Below the pieces are notes generated by a model that saw nothing but the letters and a program-made list of their open reading frames with translations, made no database searches and was not told where the DNA came from. Of a stretch of DNA of 53,871 bases, positions 1 to 7,859 are shown piece after piece. Position 1 is the stretch's first letter. The number at the start of each line of letters is the position of its first letter. The stretch is from Alistipes sp. (GTDB lineage Bacteria; Bacteroidota; Bacteroidia; Bacteroidales; Rikenellaceae): assembly GCA_017555805.1 (NCBI GenBank), contig JAFZFR010000036.1:1-53871 (forward strand). Reading direction: 5' to 3'. The position numbers and the translations under genes were made by a program.

Positions 1-1610
1 ACCGCCCTGGTCCGATGGATTACATCCCCGACTTTATCGACCGTAAGCACGGCCGCAAGCCTATCGTGTACGACATCCCGATTATGGAGAAGTACCTGAA
101 GGATACCTACGGCATCACGGTGTATCAAGAGCAGGTGATGCTCTTGTCGCGTCTGCTGGGTAACTTCACCCGAGGCGAGAGTGATACGCTGCGTAAGGCG
201 ATGGGTAAGAAGATTAAGTCGAAACTGGATGAGTTGAAGCCCAAGTTCATCAAGGGCGGTCAGGATAATGGTCACGACCCGCAGGTGCTTGAAAAGATTT
301 GGGCTGACTGGGAGAAGTTTGCATCCTACGCCTTCAATAAGTCGCACGCAACCTGCTACTCGTGGGTAGCCTACCAGACTGCCTACCTCAAGGCGAACTA
401 CCCTTCGGAGTATATGGCGGCGGTGTTGAGCCGAAACCTGGCGGATATCAAGACCATCACGCAGTATATGACCGAGTGTAAGCAGATGGGTATTAATGTG
501 TTGGGTCCCGATGTGAACGAGTCGCAGCAGAACTTCTCGGCAAACAAGGCGGGCGACATCCGCTTCGGTCTGGCGGCAATCAAGGGTGTTGGTGAGGTGG
601 CTGTGAAGTCAATCATCGACTAGCGCAAGGCGAATGGTCCATATAAGGATAATTTCGACTTTATGGAGCGCGTGAATTACAGCATCGTGAACCGCAAGTG
701 CCTGGAGAGCATCGCCTATGCTGGTGGCTTCGATTCGCTCATTACATTCCACCGCAGTAAGTTCTTCAGTCCCGACGAGAAAAATACCGCCATTGTTTCC
801 TACATTGAGCAGTTGGCGCGTTATGGTCAGCGTGTGCAGCAGGAGAAGCAGAATGCCCAGCAGAGTCTCTTTGGTGCAGGCTCGGTGGTGGATATTCAGC
901 GCCCATCGGTGCCACCTGTCGAGGAGTGGAATCAGTTGGCTCTACTCAAGAAGGAGCGCGATGTGATTGGACTCTACCTCTCGGCGCATCCGCTGGATGA
1001 GTATAAGATTATCATTGACCATATGTGTAAGGCGCAGTTGAGCGACCTTTCGGACCTCGATAAGTTCAACGGTCAGGAGATTGCCTTCTCGGGCGTTGTG
1101 ACCTCTGTTCTGTCGCTTACAACCAAGACGGGTCGTCCATTTGGTCGTTTTACGCTGGAGGACTACAACGGCTCGCACGAATTTGCTCTCTTTGGCAAGG
1201 ATTATGAGAAGTTCCGTAACTTTATGTTCAACGACTACTTCCTCTTCGTGAAGGGTAAGGTGCAGCCACGCCCCTACTCCGACAACGGCGACCTGGAGTT
1301 CAAGATTCAGCACATTATGCAGTTGAGCGAAGTGCGCGACAAGATGATTAAGGAGATTCATATCTCGCTGCCGTTGGAGAGCGTGACGGAGCGTTTTGTG
1401 AAGGAGTTTAGCGAACTGATTATGGAGAACTGTGCAAAGCGCCGCAAGAGTGAGGAGAAGGAGAAGAGTTTTGCGGTGTTGCGCTTCAGTGTGGTTGATC
1501 GCCAGCAAGGCGTGACGCTGAATATGTACTCGCGCAAGTATAAGGTCGAACTGACGCCCGATATTGTGAAATTTTTGGAGGCAAACGATTTGAAATATTC
1601 ATTATCATAA
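1..1610 (+). pseudogene. dnaE: DNA polymerase III subunit alpha, 3' part, interrupted by in-frame TAG
   Basis: C-terminal half of the replicative polymerase. The window opens inside the gene; the reading frame runs from base 3 (RPGPMDYIPDFIDRKHG, a hallmark of the DnaE palm/fingers region). The first piece covers the fingers and the YAFNKSHATCYSWVAYQTAYLKANYP block. The second carries the helix-hairpin-helix region and the OB-fold (FSGVVTSVLSLTTKTGRPFG, about residues 140-160 of the second piece). Both pieces are in the same frame (offset 648 nt), separated only by TAG at 621-623 where family members usually have an acidic residue (GAG to TAG is one change). TAG is a normal stop elsewhere in this window, so readthrough by recoding is unlikely. 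Because dnaE is normally essential, a base-call or assembly error is the simplest explanation. The gene is followed 21 nt later by trxA. Confidence 0.93.
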
Positions 1611-1631
1611 ACTTATAAATAACTTAAAATT

Positions 1632-1946
1632 ATGGCTTTAGCAATTACAAACGAGAATTATGCAGAGTTGATGGCATCGGGTAAGCCTGTTGTTATCGAT
1701 TTCTGGGCAGAGTGGTGTGGTCCTTGCCGTATGGTAGGTCCAATCATCGACGAGTTGGCAACCGAGTATGAGGGTCAGGTTGTAATCGGTAAGTGTGATG
1801 TTGATTCTTGCGACGACATCGTGGCAGAGTACCGCGTGCGTAACATCCCTACTGTCATCTTCCTGAAGGGTGGCGAGGTTGTAGACAAGGTTGTCGGTGC
1901 AACAAGCAAGGAGACTTTGAAGGCAAAGGTTGACGCTTTGTTATAA
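1632..1946 (+). CDS. trxA: thioredoxin
   Basis: 104-aa cytoplasmic thioredoxin, the usual full length. The active site WCGPC is at residues 28-32 and the cis-proline segment RNIPT follows around residues 74-78. It reduces protein disulfides using electrons from thioredoxin reductase, which is not in this window. It starts 21 nt after the dnaE stop and may be partly co-transcribed with it, though the AT-rich gap (cttataaataacttaaa) leaves room for its own promoter. A strong hairpin terminator follows directly. The dnaE-trxA order is, to my knowledge, common in Bacteroidales. Confidence 0.96.
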   Translation: MALAITNENYAELMASGKPVVIDFWAEWCGPCRMVGPIIDELATEYEGQVVIGKCDVDSCDDIVAEYRVRNIPTVIFLKGGEVVDKVVGATSKETLKAKVDALL

Positions 1947-1967
1947 TCAAGAAGTTGTTTCTGAAAG

Positions 1968-1998
1968 AAAAGGGATGTCCCATCGTGACATCCCTTTT
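1968..1998 (+). terminator. rho-independent terminator after trxA
   Basis: Perfect 12-bp stem AAAAGGGATGTC / GACATCCCTTTT with a 7-nt loop. The arms end in A and T runs, so it can work on both strands and separates trxA from the convergent gene at 2023-2343. Confidence 0.85.
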
Positions 1999-2022
1999 CT
2001 TATCTCTAAAGCGTAATGCAGG

Positions 2023-2343
2023 TTAGAACGCGCGCATATCGGCCTTGATGATTCGCTGATTCTCGATAAGGATGCGGAAGTAGCTGATGTTTGCACCCTG
2101 ACACACCTTCACCATCTCGCCACCGCAGTAAGGGTCATCGACGATGGATGCCGTTATCTGCATCTTGCGAGTCTTGAGGGTGTGGAATATTTTTGAGATA
2201 TATTCGCAGAATTTCTCCTTGTTCATAGTCTCATCAGCCCACAAAGAGTCAAAGGTGAGCGATTCACACAGATGCTTAAAGATGAGTCCCGCATCAAGAT
2301 TATTCCAAGCCTGAGTAATGTCGCTTAAAATTTTACTTTTCAT
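2023..2343 (-). CDS. hypothetical protein, NTF2/SnoaL-like size
   Basis: 106-aa protein starting at MKSKILSDITQAWNNLDAG. A longer version from 2376 would add 11 residues, but the Met at 2343 gives a more natural N-terminus. There is no signal peptide or membrane segment. The opening helix plus the later strands (KMQITASIVDDPYCGGEMV, ISYFRILIENQRIIKADMR) and the length of about 105 residues resemble a small SnoaL/NTF2-like alpha+beta fold, but no catalytic motif is visible. It lies downstream of the structured RNA on the same strand and converges on trxA. Function unknown; the fold is an inference. Confidence 0.7.
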   Translation of the reverse strand: MKSKILSDITQAWNNLDAGLIFKHLCESLTFDSLWADETMNKEKFCEYISKIFHTLKTRKMQITASIVDDPYCGGEMVKVCQGANISYFRILIENQRIIKADMRAF

Positions 2344-2387
2344 TTCAATACCTAACCTTGCTAACCTGTTGTTCAATCACACGACCT

Positions 2388-2546
2388 ACAAAAAAACAGA
2401 AGCGTGGTGCTGAGAACTTATTTTTGACGCCGGGCTCTGGTAAGCCTTGAAGTAAATAAGCGACAGCCCACGCCGAAATCCATAATGGATACGACGCGGC
2501 AAAATGTCTGCCTATTCCCCTTCTTAAATTTACCAGATTTAGCGTC
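2388..2546 (-). ncRNA. structured RNA, 6S-like rod (candidate)
   Basis: The region folds into one long nested rod. On the minus strand the closing stem is GACGC/GCGTC, then CTGGTAA/TTACCAG, then GAAG/CTTC and GACA/TGTC around a loose centre. The apical stem is CCGCGTCG/CGGCGTGG (two wobbles), capped by TCCAT-T-ATGGA. A T7 run follows the 3' side (plus positions 2390-2396). A good minus-strand promoter (TTG at 2617-2615, TAATTTTG at 2594-2587, gap 20) would start transcription near 2580, giving about 190 nt, the size of 6S RNA. Long rods with a loose centre are the 6S design, and a Bacteroidota 6S family (6S-Flavo) is known. The strand is uncertain: the plus strand also has a TATTTTTG at 2419-2426. 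No CDS in the region is credible. Confidence 0.5.
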
Positions 2547-2586
2547 GAGAATAAACTTACACTTTCCGTGTTTTTTGTATGTTGCA

Positions 2587-2624
2587 CAAAATTAGTAAAT
2601 CATTTTTCCTTTTACAATAGTTTT
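2587..2624. promoter_or_regulatory. divergent promoters between ncRNA and AAA+ gene
   Basis: The minus-strand -7 box TAATTTTG (2594-2587) has its TTG -33 element at 2617-2615. The plus-strand -7 box TAGTTTTG lies at 2617-2624. The two promoters overlap, so the ncRNA and the ATPase gene could compete for polymerase. The rest of 2625-2816 is AT-rich untranslated leader with no clear element. Confidence 0.55.
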
Positions 2625-2816
2625 GCGCGATTAAATTGCAATTTTTTTCTCGTTAATTATATAGGTATCAATCGTTTTGTTTCTTTTCTGGAAAATTTTG
2701 GCGCTTCTCTCCACACCCTTGTCAGACAAAAATCACACGAAAAAGAAAAATCTTTTGTGCTGTGTCATAAAGTGGCACAGGTTCTCGTTAGATTTGTGGT
2801 GAAAATTGTTGAAGGT

Positions 2817-4532
2817 ATGAAGAATTCTATTGCAAGCCGCAATATCGCGGCAAAGAAATCAATTGAGGATGAAGTAGTTAATGGTGGTTTTGGACAGCCT
2901 ATGCCAACGAGCCTGCTCTCTGCCATCGAGGTTATCGTCGAGAAGTCAAGGGACAGTGAACTCTGCGACCTCTTCTACGAGGACCTTACCCTGCCGTTGA
3001 GTTATCTGATGGAGCGCCTGCAGATGACCCGTAATGAGGCGCTGTTGCTCGCTCTCGCTGTCAATCTGGGCGTCGAGAGCACTGTGTCACTGAGTCAGTT
3101 CGCCAACTATCTCGACTGCTCGCGAATCAAGTTGCTATGTATGACCAAGGACCTTGAGTCGCTGGTCAAGCGCCGTTATCTTGTTCGCGACAACTCGTTC
3201 GGCGACCGTGACTGTTACGCTCTGCGTAAGGAGGCGCTTGTCAGCCTGACTAACGACCTCCCCTATGAGCATAAACTCAAAACAAACCTCTCGACCGAGC
3301 AATTCTACGACGAACTGGGCCAACTTATCCACAAGCGCAAGCACGACGAGTTGGCGTTTGACCTCTTCCGCGAGGAGGTGGATGCTCTGTTTGAGGCTAA
3401 TGCTTACCTGCTGCTGCCGTCGCAACTCAAGTTGCTCGACCTCACCGTCACCGAGCGTATGTTTATGGTGGTGGCGTGCGAAATGTTGGTCAATAACGAC
3501 GACGAGGTTATCACCTACGGCGACTACAACGATGTGCTCACTGGCAGAATCGCACTGAAGCGCCTGCGTACAAGTTTTGGCAACGGCAAGAGTCCCCTCA
3601 TAGAAAAGGGGCTTATCGAGACCATCAACAATAATGGCTTCTCGGACAACTCGGCTGTGCGACTCACCGACAAGGCGCGTACCGAACTGCTTAGCGACAC
3701 GGGCATCACCGTCAGCAAGCGCGAGAAGCACAATCAGTTGATTCAGCCCGACACAATCACCGCCAAGGCGCTCTTCTACAACCCTTCCGAGCAGCAGCAA
3801 ATCAACCGCTTGGAGGCGTTGTTGCAACCCGAGGCTTTCACTGACATCTGCAACCGCCTTGCCGACAAGGGTTTGCGTAAGGGTTTCGCCTGCCTGTTCT
3901 ACGGCGCACCAGGTACGGGTAAGACCGAGACCGTGCTGCAACTTGCCCGCAAGACGGGCCGCGCCATTATGCAGGTGAACATCTCGGAGATTAAGAGCAA
4001 GTGGGTCGGCGAGAGCGAAAAGAACATCAAGGCAATCTTCGACCGCTACCGAGCGCTGGTCAAGGACGAGTCGCTCGCCCCTATCCTCTTCTTCAACGAG
4101 GCGGACGCCGTAATCAACAAGCGTTCGGAGAACGCAGCGCACGCGGTGGACAAGATGGAGAACGCTATGCAGAACATCATTCTTCAGGAGATTGAGACTC
4201 TGGAGGGTATCCTCATCGCGACAACCAACCTCACCAAGAACATCGACCGCGCCTTCGAGCGTCGCTTCATCTACAAGATTGAGTTCGGTGTGCCTTCGCT
4301 CGACGCCAAGCGTTCGATATGGCTCTCAATGATACCCTCGCTGGGCGACGAGGATGCCTCTACCCTCGCCTCGGCGTACAACTTCAGCGGTGGTCAGATT
4401 GAGAACATCGCCCGCAAGCACACCGTCGAGCAAATCCTCTCGGGCGAGGAACCAACCTTCGCAACCCTCCGCGCGTTGTGCGATGTCGAGTGCTTGAACG
4501 ATACCTCACCCCGCAGAGCGATTGGGTTCTAA
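2817..4532 (+). CDS. AAA+ family ATPase
   Basis: 571-aa cytoplasmic ATPase, starting at MKNSIASRNIAAKK. The frame is open upstream to 2568, but that part is poor in protein character and overlaps the promoter. The N-terminal 330 residues look helical with winged-helix-like segments. The C-terminal AAA core has Walker A GAPGTGKT at about residues 363-370, a Walker B-like ILFFNEAD near 423-430, a sensor-like ATTNLTKNID and the arginine-finger region FERRF. The acidic residue before the Walker B Glu is Asn instead of Asp. The closest general resemblance is to FtsH/katanin-type single AAA modules; the substrate is unknown. A promoter box lies at 2617-2624, leaving a leader of about 190 nt. Confidence 0.85.
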   Translation: MKNSIASRNIAAKKSIEDEVVNGGFGQPMPTSLLSAIEVIVEKSRDSELCDLFYEDLTLPLSYLMERLQMTRNEALLLALAVNLGVESTVSLSQFANYLDCSRIKLLCMTKDLESLVKRRYLVRDNSFGDRDCYALRKEALVSLTNDLPYEHKLKTNLSTEQFYDELGQLIHKRKHDELAFDLFREEVDALFEANAYLLLPSQLKLLDLTVTERMFMVVACEMLVNNDDEVITYGDYNDVLTGRIALKRLRTSFGNGKSPLIEKGLIETINNNGFSDNSAVRLTDKARTELLSDTGITVSKREKHNQLIQPDTITAKALFYNPSEQQQINRLEALLQPEAFTDICNRLADKGLRKGFACLFYGAPGTGKTETVLQLARKTGRAIMQVNISEIKSKWVGESEKNIKAIFDRYRALVKDESLAPILFFNEADAVINKRSENAAHAVDKMENAMQNIILQEIETLEGILIATTNLTKNIDRAFERRFIYKIEFGVPSLDAKRSIWLSMIPSLGDEDASTLASAYNFSGGQIENIARKHTVEQILSGEEPTFATLRALCDVECLNDTSPRRAIGF

Positions 4533-4560
4533 CCTCGTTTTGTGTTCTGTGAGCGCACTG

Positions 4561-4589
4561 CACCCCGCAATTTGGCGACTTGTGGGGTG
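4561..4589 (+). terminator. hairpin after AAA+ gene
   Basis: Stem CACCCCGCAA / TTGTGGGGTG (one mismatch) with a 9-nt loop, 29 nt after the ATPase stop. There is no T-run, so termination is plausible but not certain. Confidence 0.4.
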
Positions 4590-4637
4590 TGGTGAAGAGT
4601 GGATGAAGATTGATTTTTATAGGATATTTTGTAAAAA

Positions 4638-4669
4638 TTTGCTAAAACAAAAAATTATTCCTACATTTG
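4638..4669 (+). promoter_or_regulatory. promoter of tRNA-Lys
   Basis: TTTG at 4638-4641, a 20-nt gap, and TACATTTG at 4662-4669: an exact fit to the Bacteroidota consensus. Transcription would begin near 4676, about 33 nt before the mature tRNA. Confidence 0.7.
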
Positions 4670-4708
4670 CACCACCAAAAATGAGGATTACCCATTTTGG
4701 TGAGCGTT

Positions 4709-4781
4709 GATCCTGTAGCTCAGCAGGTAGAGCACAACACTTTTAATGTTGGGGTCCCGGGTTCGAGCCCCGGCGGGATCA
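4709..4781 (+). tRNA. tRNA-Lys (UUU)
   Basis: Complete cloverleaf: acceptor GATCCTG/CGGGATC (one G-T), D arm GCTC/GAGC, anticodon stem CAACA/TGTTG with loop CTTTTAA (anticodon TTT), and T arm CCGGG-TTCGAGC-CCCGG. The discriminator is A and CCA is not encoded. It is a single tRNA with its own promoter and terminator. Confidence 0.97.
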
Positions 4782-4790
4782 CGAAAAATA

Positions 4791-4830
4791 CGACAGTCAA
4801 AGCAAATTTGCTTTGGCTGTTTTTTTTGTT
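4791..4830 (+). terminator. terminator of tRNA-Lys
   Basis: Hairpin ACAGTCAAAGCAAA / TTTGCTTTGGCTGT (one G-T pair) followed by a run of eight T. Confidence 0.85.
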
Positions 4831-4952
4831 GTGATATGTTGTGTAAAGATGATTTACCTCCCCCAAGTTATATTCATCAAAAATTGATTTCAACTACCGT
4901 TTCTATTGCATAAAATATTTGTTTTGCGGAACTTTGTGGTAATAAAATAGAC

Positions 4953-5176
4953 ACAATACCCCACTTGAGTGTTGCACTTTGCGAAAAGTTTACTAATTTT
5001 GTGGTGTTGAGCAATCAACAGACATATTTATTAGTGAAAGTGTTTCGCTAATCCTTGACAATAAAATTTGGCGATTTTAAGAACACAAGGACAGCAACAG
5101 CACTCATTGCTTGTATTTGTATGCGATGTCGGCACGTTCTGTGCCTGCCCCATACTATACGAGTGTGGGGTATTGT
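4953..5176 (+). promoter_or_regulatory. long leader with promoter enclosed by a 12-bp inverted repeat
   Basis: This is the gene-free stretch before the lipoprotein at 5290. ACAATACCCCAC (4953-4964) and its exact reverse complement GTGGGGTATTGT (5165-5176) enclose 200 nt. Just inside the left arm is a promoter: TTG at 4972-4974 and TAATTTTG at 4994-5001, pointing at the lipoprotein. Also enclosed are a hairpin ATTAGTGAAA/TTTCGCTAAT (5030-5052, one mismatch) and a small hairpin GGCAC/GTGCC near 5130. An unlikely TTG-started ORF (5055-5285) overlaps it. The remainder, 4831-4952 and 5177-5289, shows nothing recognisable. Bacteroidales surface genes are often switched by promoter inversion between such arms. 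These arms are shorter than usual, so this is only a candidate. Confidence 0.4.
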
Positions 5177-5289
5177 TTATTTGTGTTCGGGCTACGCCAA
5201 ATGCCTATTGTCAGATAAACGAACGACTCCACACTTTCTGTTTTATATAACCCGTCACATAGGAGCCGAGTGGCAAAAAAAGTAAAACA

Positions 5290-7176
5290 ATGAAGAAACT
5301 TTTTCTTATTGCTGCCCTAATGTGTGCAGTATTTTGCTCATCGTGTAGCGAAGGCTATGATGATTCGGCTTTACGAAATGATCTTAATTCTTTAGAGGCT
5401 CGAGTAGCCAAACTAGAGGAGATGTGCAAACAGATGAACACTAATATTTCATCATTGCAGACAATTGTAAACGCTTTAAAGCTAAACGATTATATTACCA
5501 ATGTTTCACCAGTGCGAAAAGAAGGTAAAATTATCGGTTACACTATTTCATTCGCGCATAGTGACACAATTACAATCTACAACGGCGAAGACGGAGCAAA
5601 TGGCATAGATGGTGTAAACGGAAAAGATGGATATGTGCCACAAATTGGAGTAATGAAAGATACAGACGGGGTATATTACTGGACTATTGATGGCGAATGG
5701 CTACTTGATGCGAATGGTAATAAAATCAAGGCTGTAGGTGAAGATGGGAAAAATGGTGCAGATGGCAAGGATGGAGTAAACGGAGAGCCAGGCTCTGATG
5801 GAGAGAACGGTAAAAATGGAGCTGATGGAGAAGATGGAAAGGATGGCAAAGATGGTATCACACCTCAATTAAAGATTGAAGATGATTATTGGTATGTATC
5901 CTATGACAATGGCTCTTCTTGGACAAAACTCGGCAAGGCAACAGGAGCTGACGGTGCGGATGGCAGTGATGGCGCAGATGGAACTGATGGAGAAGATGGT
6001 GATAATATTTTCTCAAGCGTAACGCAGGATGAAGAATATGTATATTTTAATCTTGCTGATGGCACAATTATAATATTACCTAAACAGGATAAAGAGAATA
6101 TTCAGTTTGAAGATTTGCGAGTTAAAATGCTGTGTTGCACCAGGGGTGTCGATAAGAATAACGATGGTGAAATATCATATTCAGAAGCTGCTGCGATAAC
6201 GGGTTTAAGCACTGTATTTAAGGGTAATACAGATATTGTGGCTTTTACTGAATTGAAATATTTTACAGGATTAACGAAAATTGATGATAACGCATTTCGC
6301 GGATGTACAAATCTATGGAAAATAACATTCCCGGACAACATTAAAGAAATTGGCGAGTTTGCGTTTTATGAATGTAATGACTTGCAAATTATTGATATTC
6401 CAAATGGTGTTACGACAATAGGGTTAAGAGCTTTTAGTGGTTGTTCTAAAGCAAAATATGTATCGTTACCCCATAGTGTTATAACGCTTGGCGATGATTG
6501 TTTCCAGAATGTAACAGGAGAGTTAACCATAAATTGTAATATTCCTGATGCAATATATAGTTCTATTTATTGGAACGGCCCATTTATAAATAGCAAATTC
6601 AGTTCTTTAACTATTGGTGATGAAGTAAATGTAATCGGCAAGCGTTCTTTTAACGAAGTAACATCCCTTACTAGTTTGATTATGGGGGATAATGTGAAAA
6701 ATATTGGTGAGTATGCATTCTCTGGTTGCACAAATTTGAAATCTGAAATTAAAATACCACAAAGTGTGATATCTATGGGGCGATGTGTATTTGGGTATTG
6801 TGATAGCGTTACAAAAGCATCAATAGAGTGCGAAAATATTGGGAAAGAAGCGTTTGCTGGGTGTGACAGTTTATCCTCAGTAGTGTTAAGTGAAAGTGTA
6901 AAAATTATATCGGAAAATGCATTTTCTGGATGCCCCACAATAACAACTATTACTTTGCCTAGCAGTATAACTAATATTGAAAAATACGCTTTTAACTGCA
7001 AAAACCTAAAAATAGTTTATTGCAAACCAACCACACCTCCAACTATTGATAGCCATATTTTTGGATACGATGCTACGATAAATACGATATATGTGCCAAC
7101 TGAATCTGTGGATTTGTATAAAAGTGCAATAAATTGGTCTAATCACTTTGATATAATTCAAGGCAAAGAATTTTAG
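5290..7176 (+). CDS. mosaic surface lipoprotein: DUF4988-like, collagen-like Gly-X-Y, BspA-type leucine-rich repeats
   Basis: 628 aa. The signal peptide MKKLFLIAALMCAVFCSSC ends in a lipobox with Cys19. Residues 25-65 form a coiled coil (LNSLEARVAKLEEMCKQM). A DUF4988-like segment follows, with repeated tryptophan motifs (YYWTIDGEWLL, YWYVSYDNGSSW). It is interrupted by three collagen-like runs of Gly-X-Y rich in Asp/Asn (about residues 98-113, 153-193 and 217-238). An EF-hand-like loop DKNNDGEISYSEA follows near residue 290, then BspA-type LRR_5 repeats to the C-terminus (TKIDDNAFRGCTNL, ITNIEKYAFNCKNL). The likely role is a surface-exposed adhesin or glycan-contact protein; no enzyme domain is visible. 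The gene is more AT-rich than its neighbours, suggesting recent acquisition or a different selection regime. Confidence 0.85.
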   Translation: MKKLFLIAALMCAVFCSSCSEGYDDSALRNDLNSLEARVAKLEEMCKQMNTNISSLQTIVNALKLNDYITNVSPVRKEGKIIGYTISFAHSDTITIYNGEDGANGIDGVNGKDGYVPQIGVMKDTDGVYYWTIDGEWLLDANGNKIKAVGEDGKNGADGKDGVNGEPGSDGENGKNGADGEDGKDGKDGITPQLKIEDDYWYVSYDNGSSWTKLGKATGADGADGSDGADGTDGEDGDNIFSSVTQDEEYVYFNLADGTIIILPKQDKENIQFEDLRVKMLCCTRGVDKNNDGEISYSEAAAITGLSTVFKGNTDIVAFTELKYFTGLTKIDDNAFRGCTNLWKITFPDNIKEIGEFAFYECNDLQIIDIPNGVTTIGLRAFSGCSKAKYVSLPHSVITLGDDCFQNVTGELTINCNIPDAIYSSIYWNGPFINSKFSSLTIGDEVNVIGKRSFNEVTSLTSLIMGDNVKNIGEYAFSGCTNLKSEIKIPQSVISMGRCVFGYCDSVTKASIECENIGKEAFAGCDSLSSVVLSESVKIISENAFSGCPTITTITLPSSITNIEKYAFNCKNLKIVYCKPTTPPTIDSHIFGYDATINTIYVPTESVDLYKSAINWSNHFDIIQGKEF

Positions 7177-7186
7177 TTAAACTTTT

Positions 7187-7267
7187 ATGAGACATGATTA
7201 CATTAAGGATTGCATTGAGAAAGGAACAATCGATAATGCACAAGGCGGAAAAATAATTCCTTGGTAA
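7187..7267 (+). CDS. possible 26-aa peptide
   Basis: An ORF of 26 codons starts 10 nt after the lipoprotein stop and ends in IIPW just before the terminator. It is hydrophilic in the middle (KDCIEKGTIDNAQGG) with no signal peptide. The IEKG segment and the terminal Trp recall the 37-38-aa peptides at 28859 and 30769, but the match is too short to claim homology. It could equally be a chance ORF in the 3' UTR. Confidence 0.3.
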   Translation: MRHDYIKDCIEKGTIDNAQGGKIIPW

Positions 7268-7282
7268 AGATTACACTCTCCC

Positions 7283-7315
7283 CTCCCGACCATTGAGTTG
7301 GTCGGGAGTGTTTTC
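7283..7315 (+). terminator. terminator after lipoprotein/small ORF
   Basis: Perfect 10-bp stem CTCCCGACCA / TGGTCGGGAG with a 6-nt loop, then TGTTTTC. It ends the plus-strand unit just where the convergent ybaK gene ends. Confidence 0.88.
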
Positions 7316-7809
7316 TACCCCATCACTTCGCTTAATTCGCCTATCTCGGCAGCGACAAAATTGATTAGGTCTTGGGGTGCGATTTTGATTTGCAGACCGC
7401 GGACGCCGGCGCTGATGTATATGTGTGCGTGGTCGAGGCAGGTTGAGTGGATGTAGGTCGGGAAGCGCTTCTTCATCGCGATGGGTGTGCAGCCGCCACG
7501 AATGTAGCCCGTGGTGGGCAGCAACTCCTTCATCGGTAGCATCTCCACCTTCTTGTTGCCCGAGATGCGTGCTGCCGCCTTGAGATTAACCTCGTGGTTG
7601 CCTGGCACTACGCACACCAAATGCCCCGTGCGGTCGCCCGTGAGCACCAGCGTCTTGAACACTGTAGCGATATCCTCGCCCAACTGCTCCGCCACATGGG
7701 TCGCCGCAAGGTTGTTCTCATCCACCTCATAAGGCACAAGTTCGTATGTTATCTTCGCCTTGTCGAGCAGGCGCGCCGCGTTGGTCTTCTCAATCTTTTG
7801 TTTTGCCAT
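7315..7809 (-). CDS. ybaK: Cys-tRNA(Pro)/Cys-tRNA(Cys) deacylase, YbaK/EbsC family
   Basis: 164-aa cytoplasmic editing protein that hydrolyses cysteine mischarged on tRNA-Pro. It shows the YbaK pattern: N-terminal KTNAARLLDKAKITYELVPYEVDE, HVAEQLGEDIATVFKTLVL with the conserved Lys, VCVVPGNHEVNLKAAAR, and the glycine-rich loop TGYIRGGCTPIAMKKRFPTYI. Length is normal for the family. A minus-strand TAAATTTG box (7835-7828) sits 18 nt before the start codon. It is transcribed alone and divergently from the lipoprotein gene at 7860. Confidence 0.93.
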   Translation of the reverse strand: MAKQKIEKTNAARLLDKAKITYELVPYEVDENNLAATHVAEQLGEDIATVFKTLVLTGDRTGHLVCVVPGNHEVNLKAAARISGNKKVEMLPMKELLPTTGYIRGGCTPIAMKKRFPTYIHSTCLDHAHIYISAGVRGLQIKIAPQDLINFVAAEIGELSEVMG

Positions 7810-7859
7810 AATCGTCGAATTGCACTACAAATTTATAAATTTTTCTTATCTTTGCCTAT

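Noticed and set aside
615..630. Amber codon reassigned to an amino acid
   Set aside because: TAG ends several other genes here (e.g. at 7176, 36837 and 50900), so genome-wide reassignment does not fit.
2345..2587. 80-aa minus-strand ORF over the structured RNA
   Set aside because: The base pairing explains the sequence better than coding, and the protein has no recognisable features.
3135..4142. 335-aa minus-strand ORF opposite the AAA+ gene
   Set aside because: Antisense shadow; the ATPase motifs on the plus strand are unambiguous.
5055..5285. 76-aa Cys-rich ORF before the mosaic lipoprotein
   Set aside because: It needs a TTG start, lies fully in the hairpin-rich leader and has no domain; more likely non-coding.
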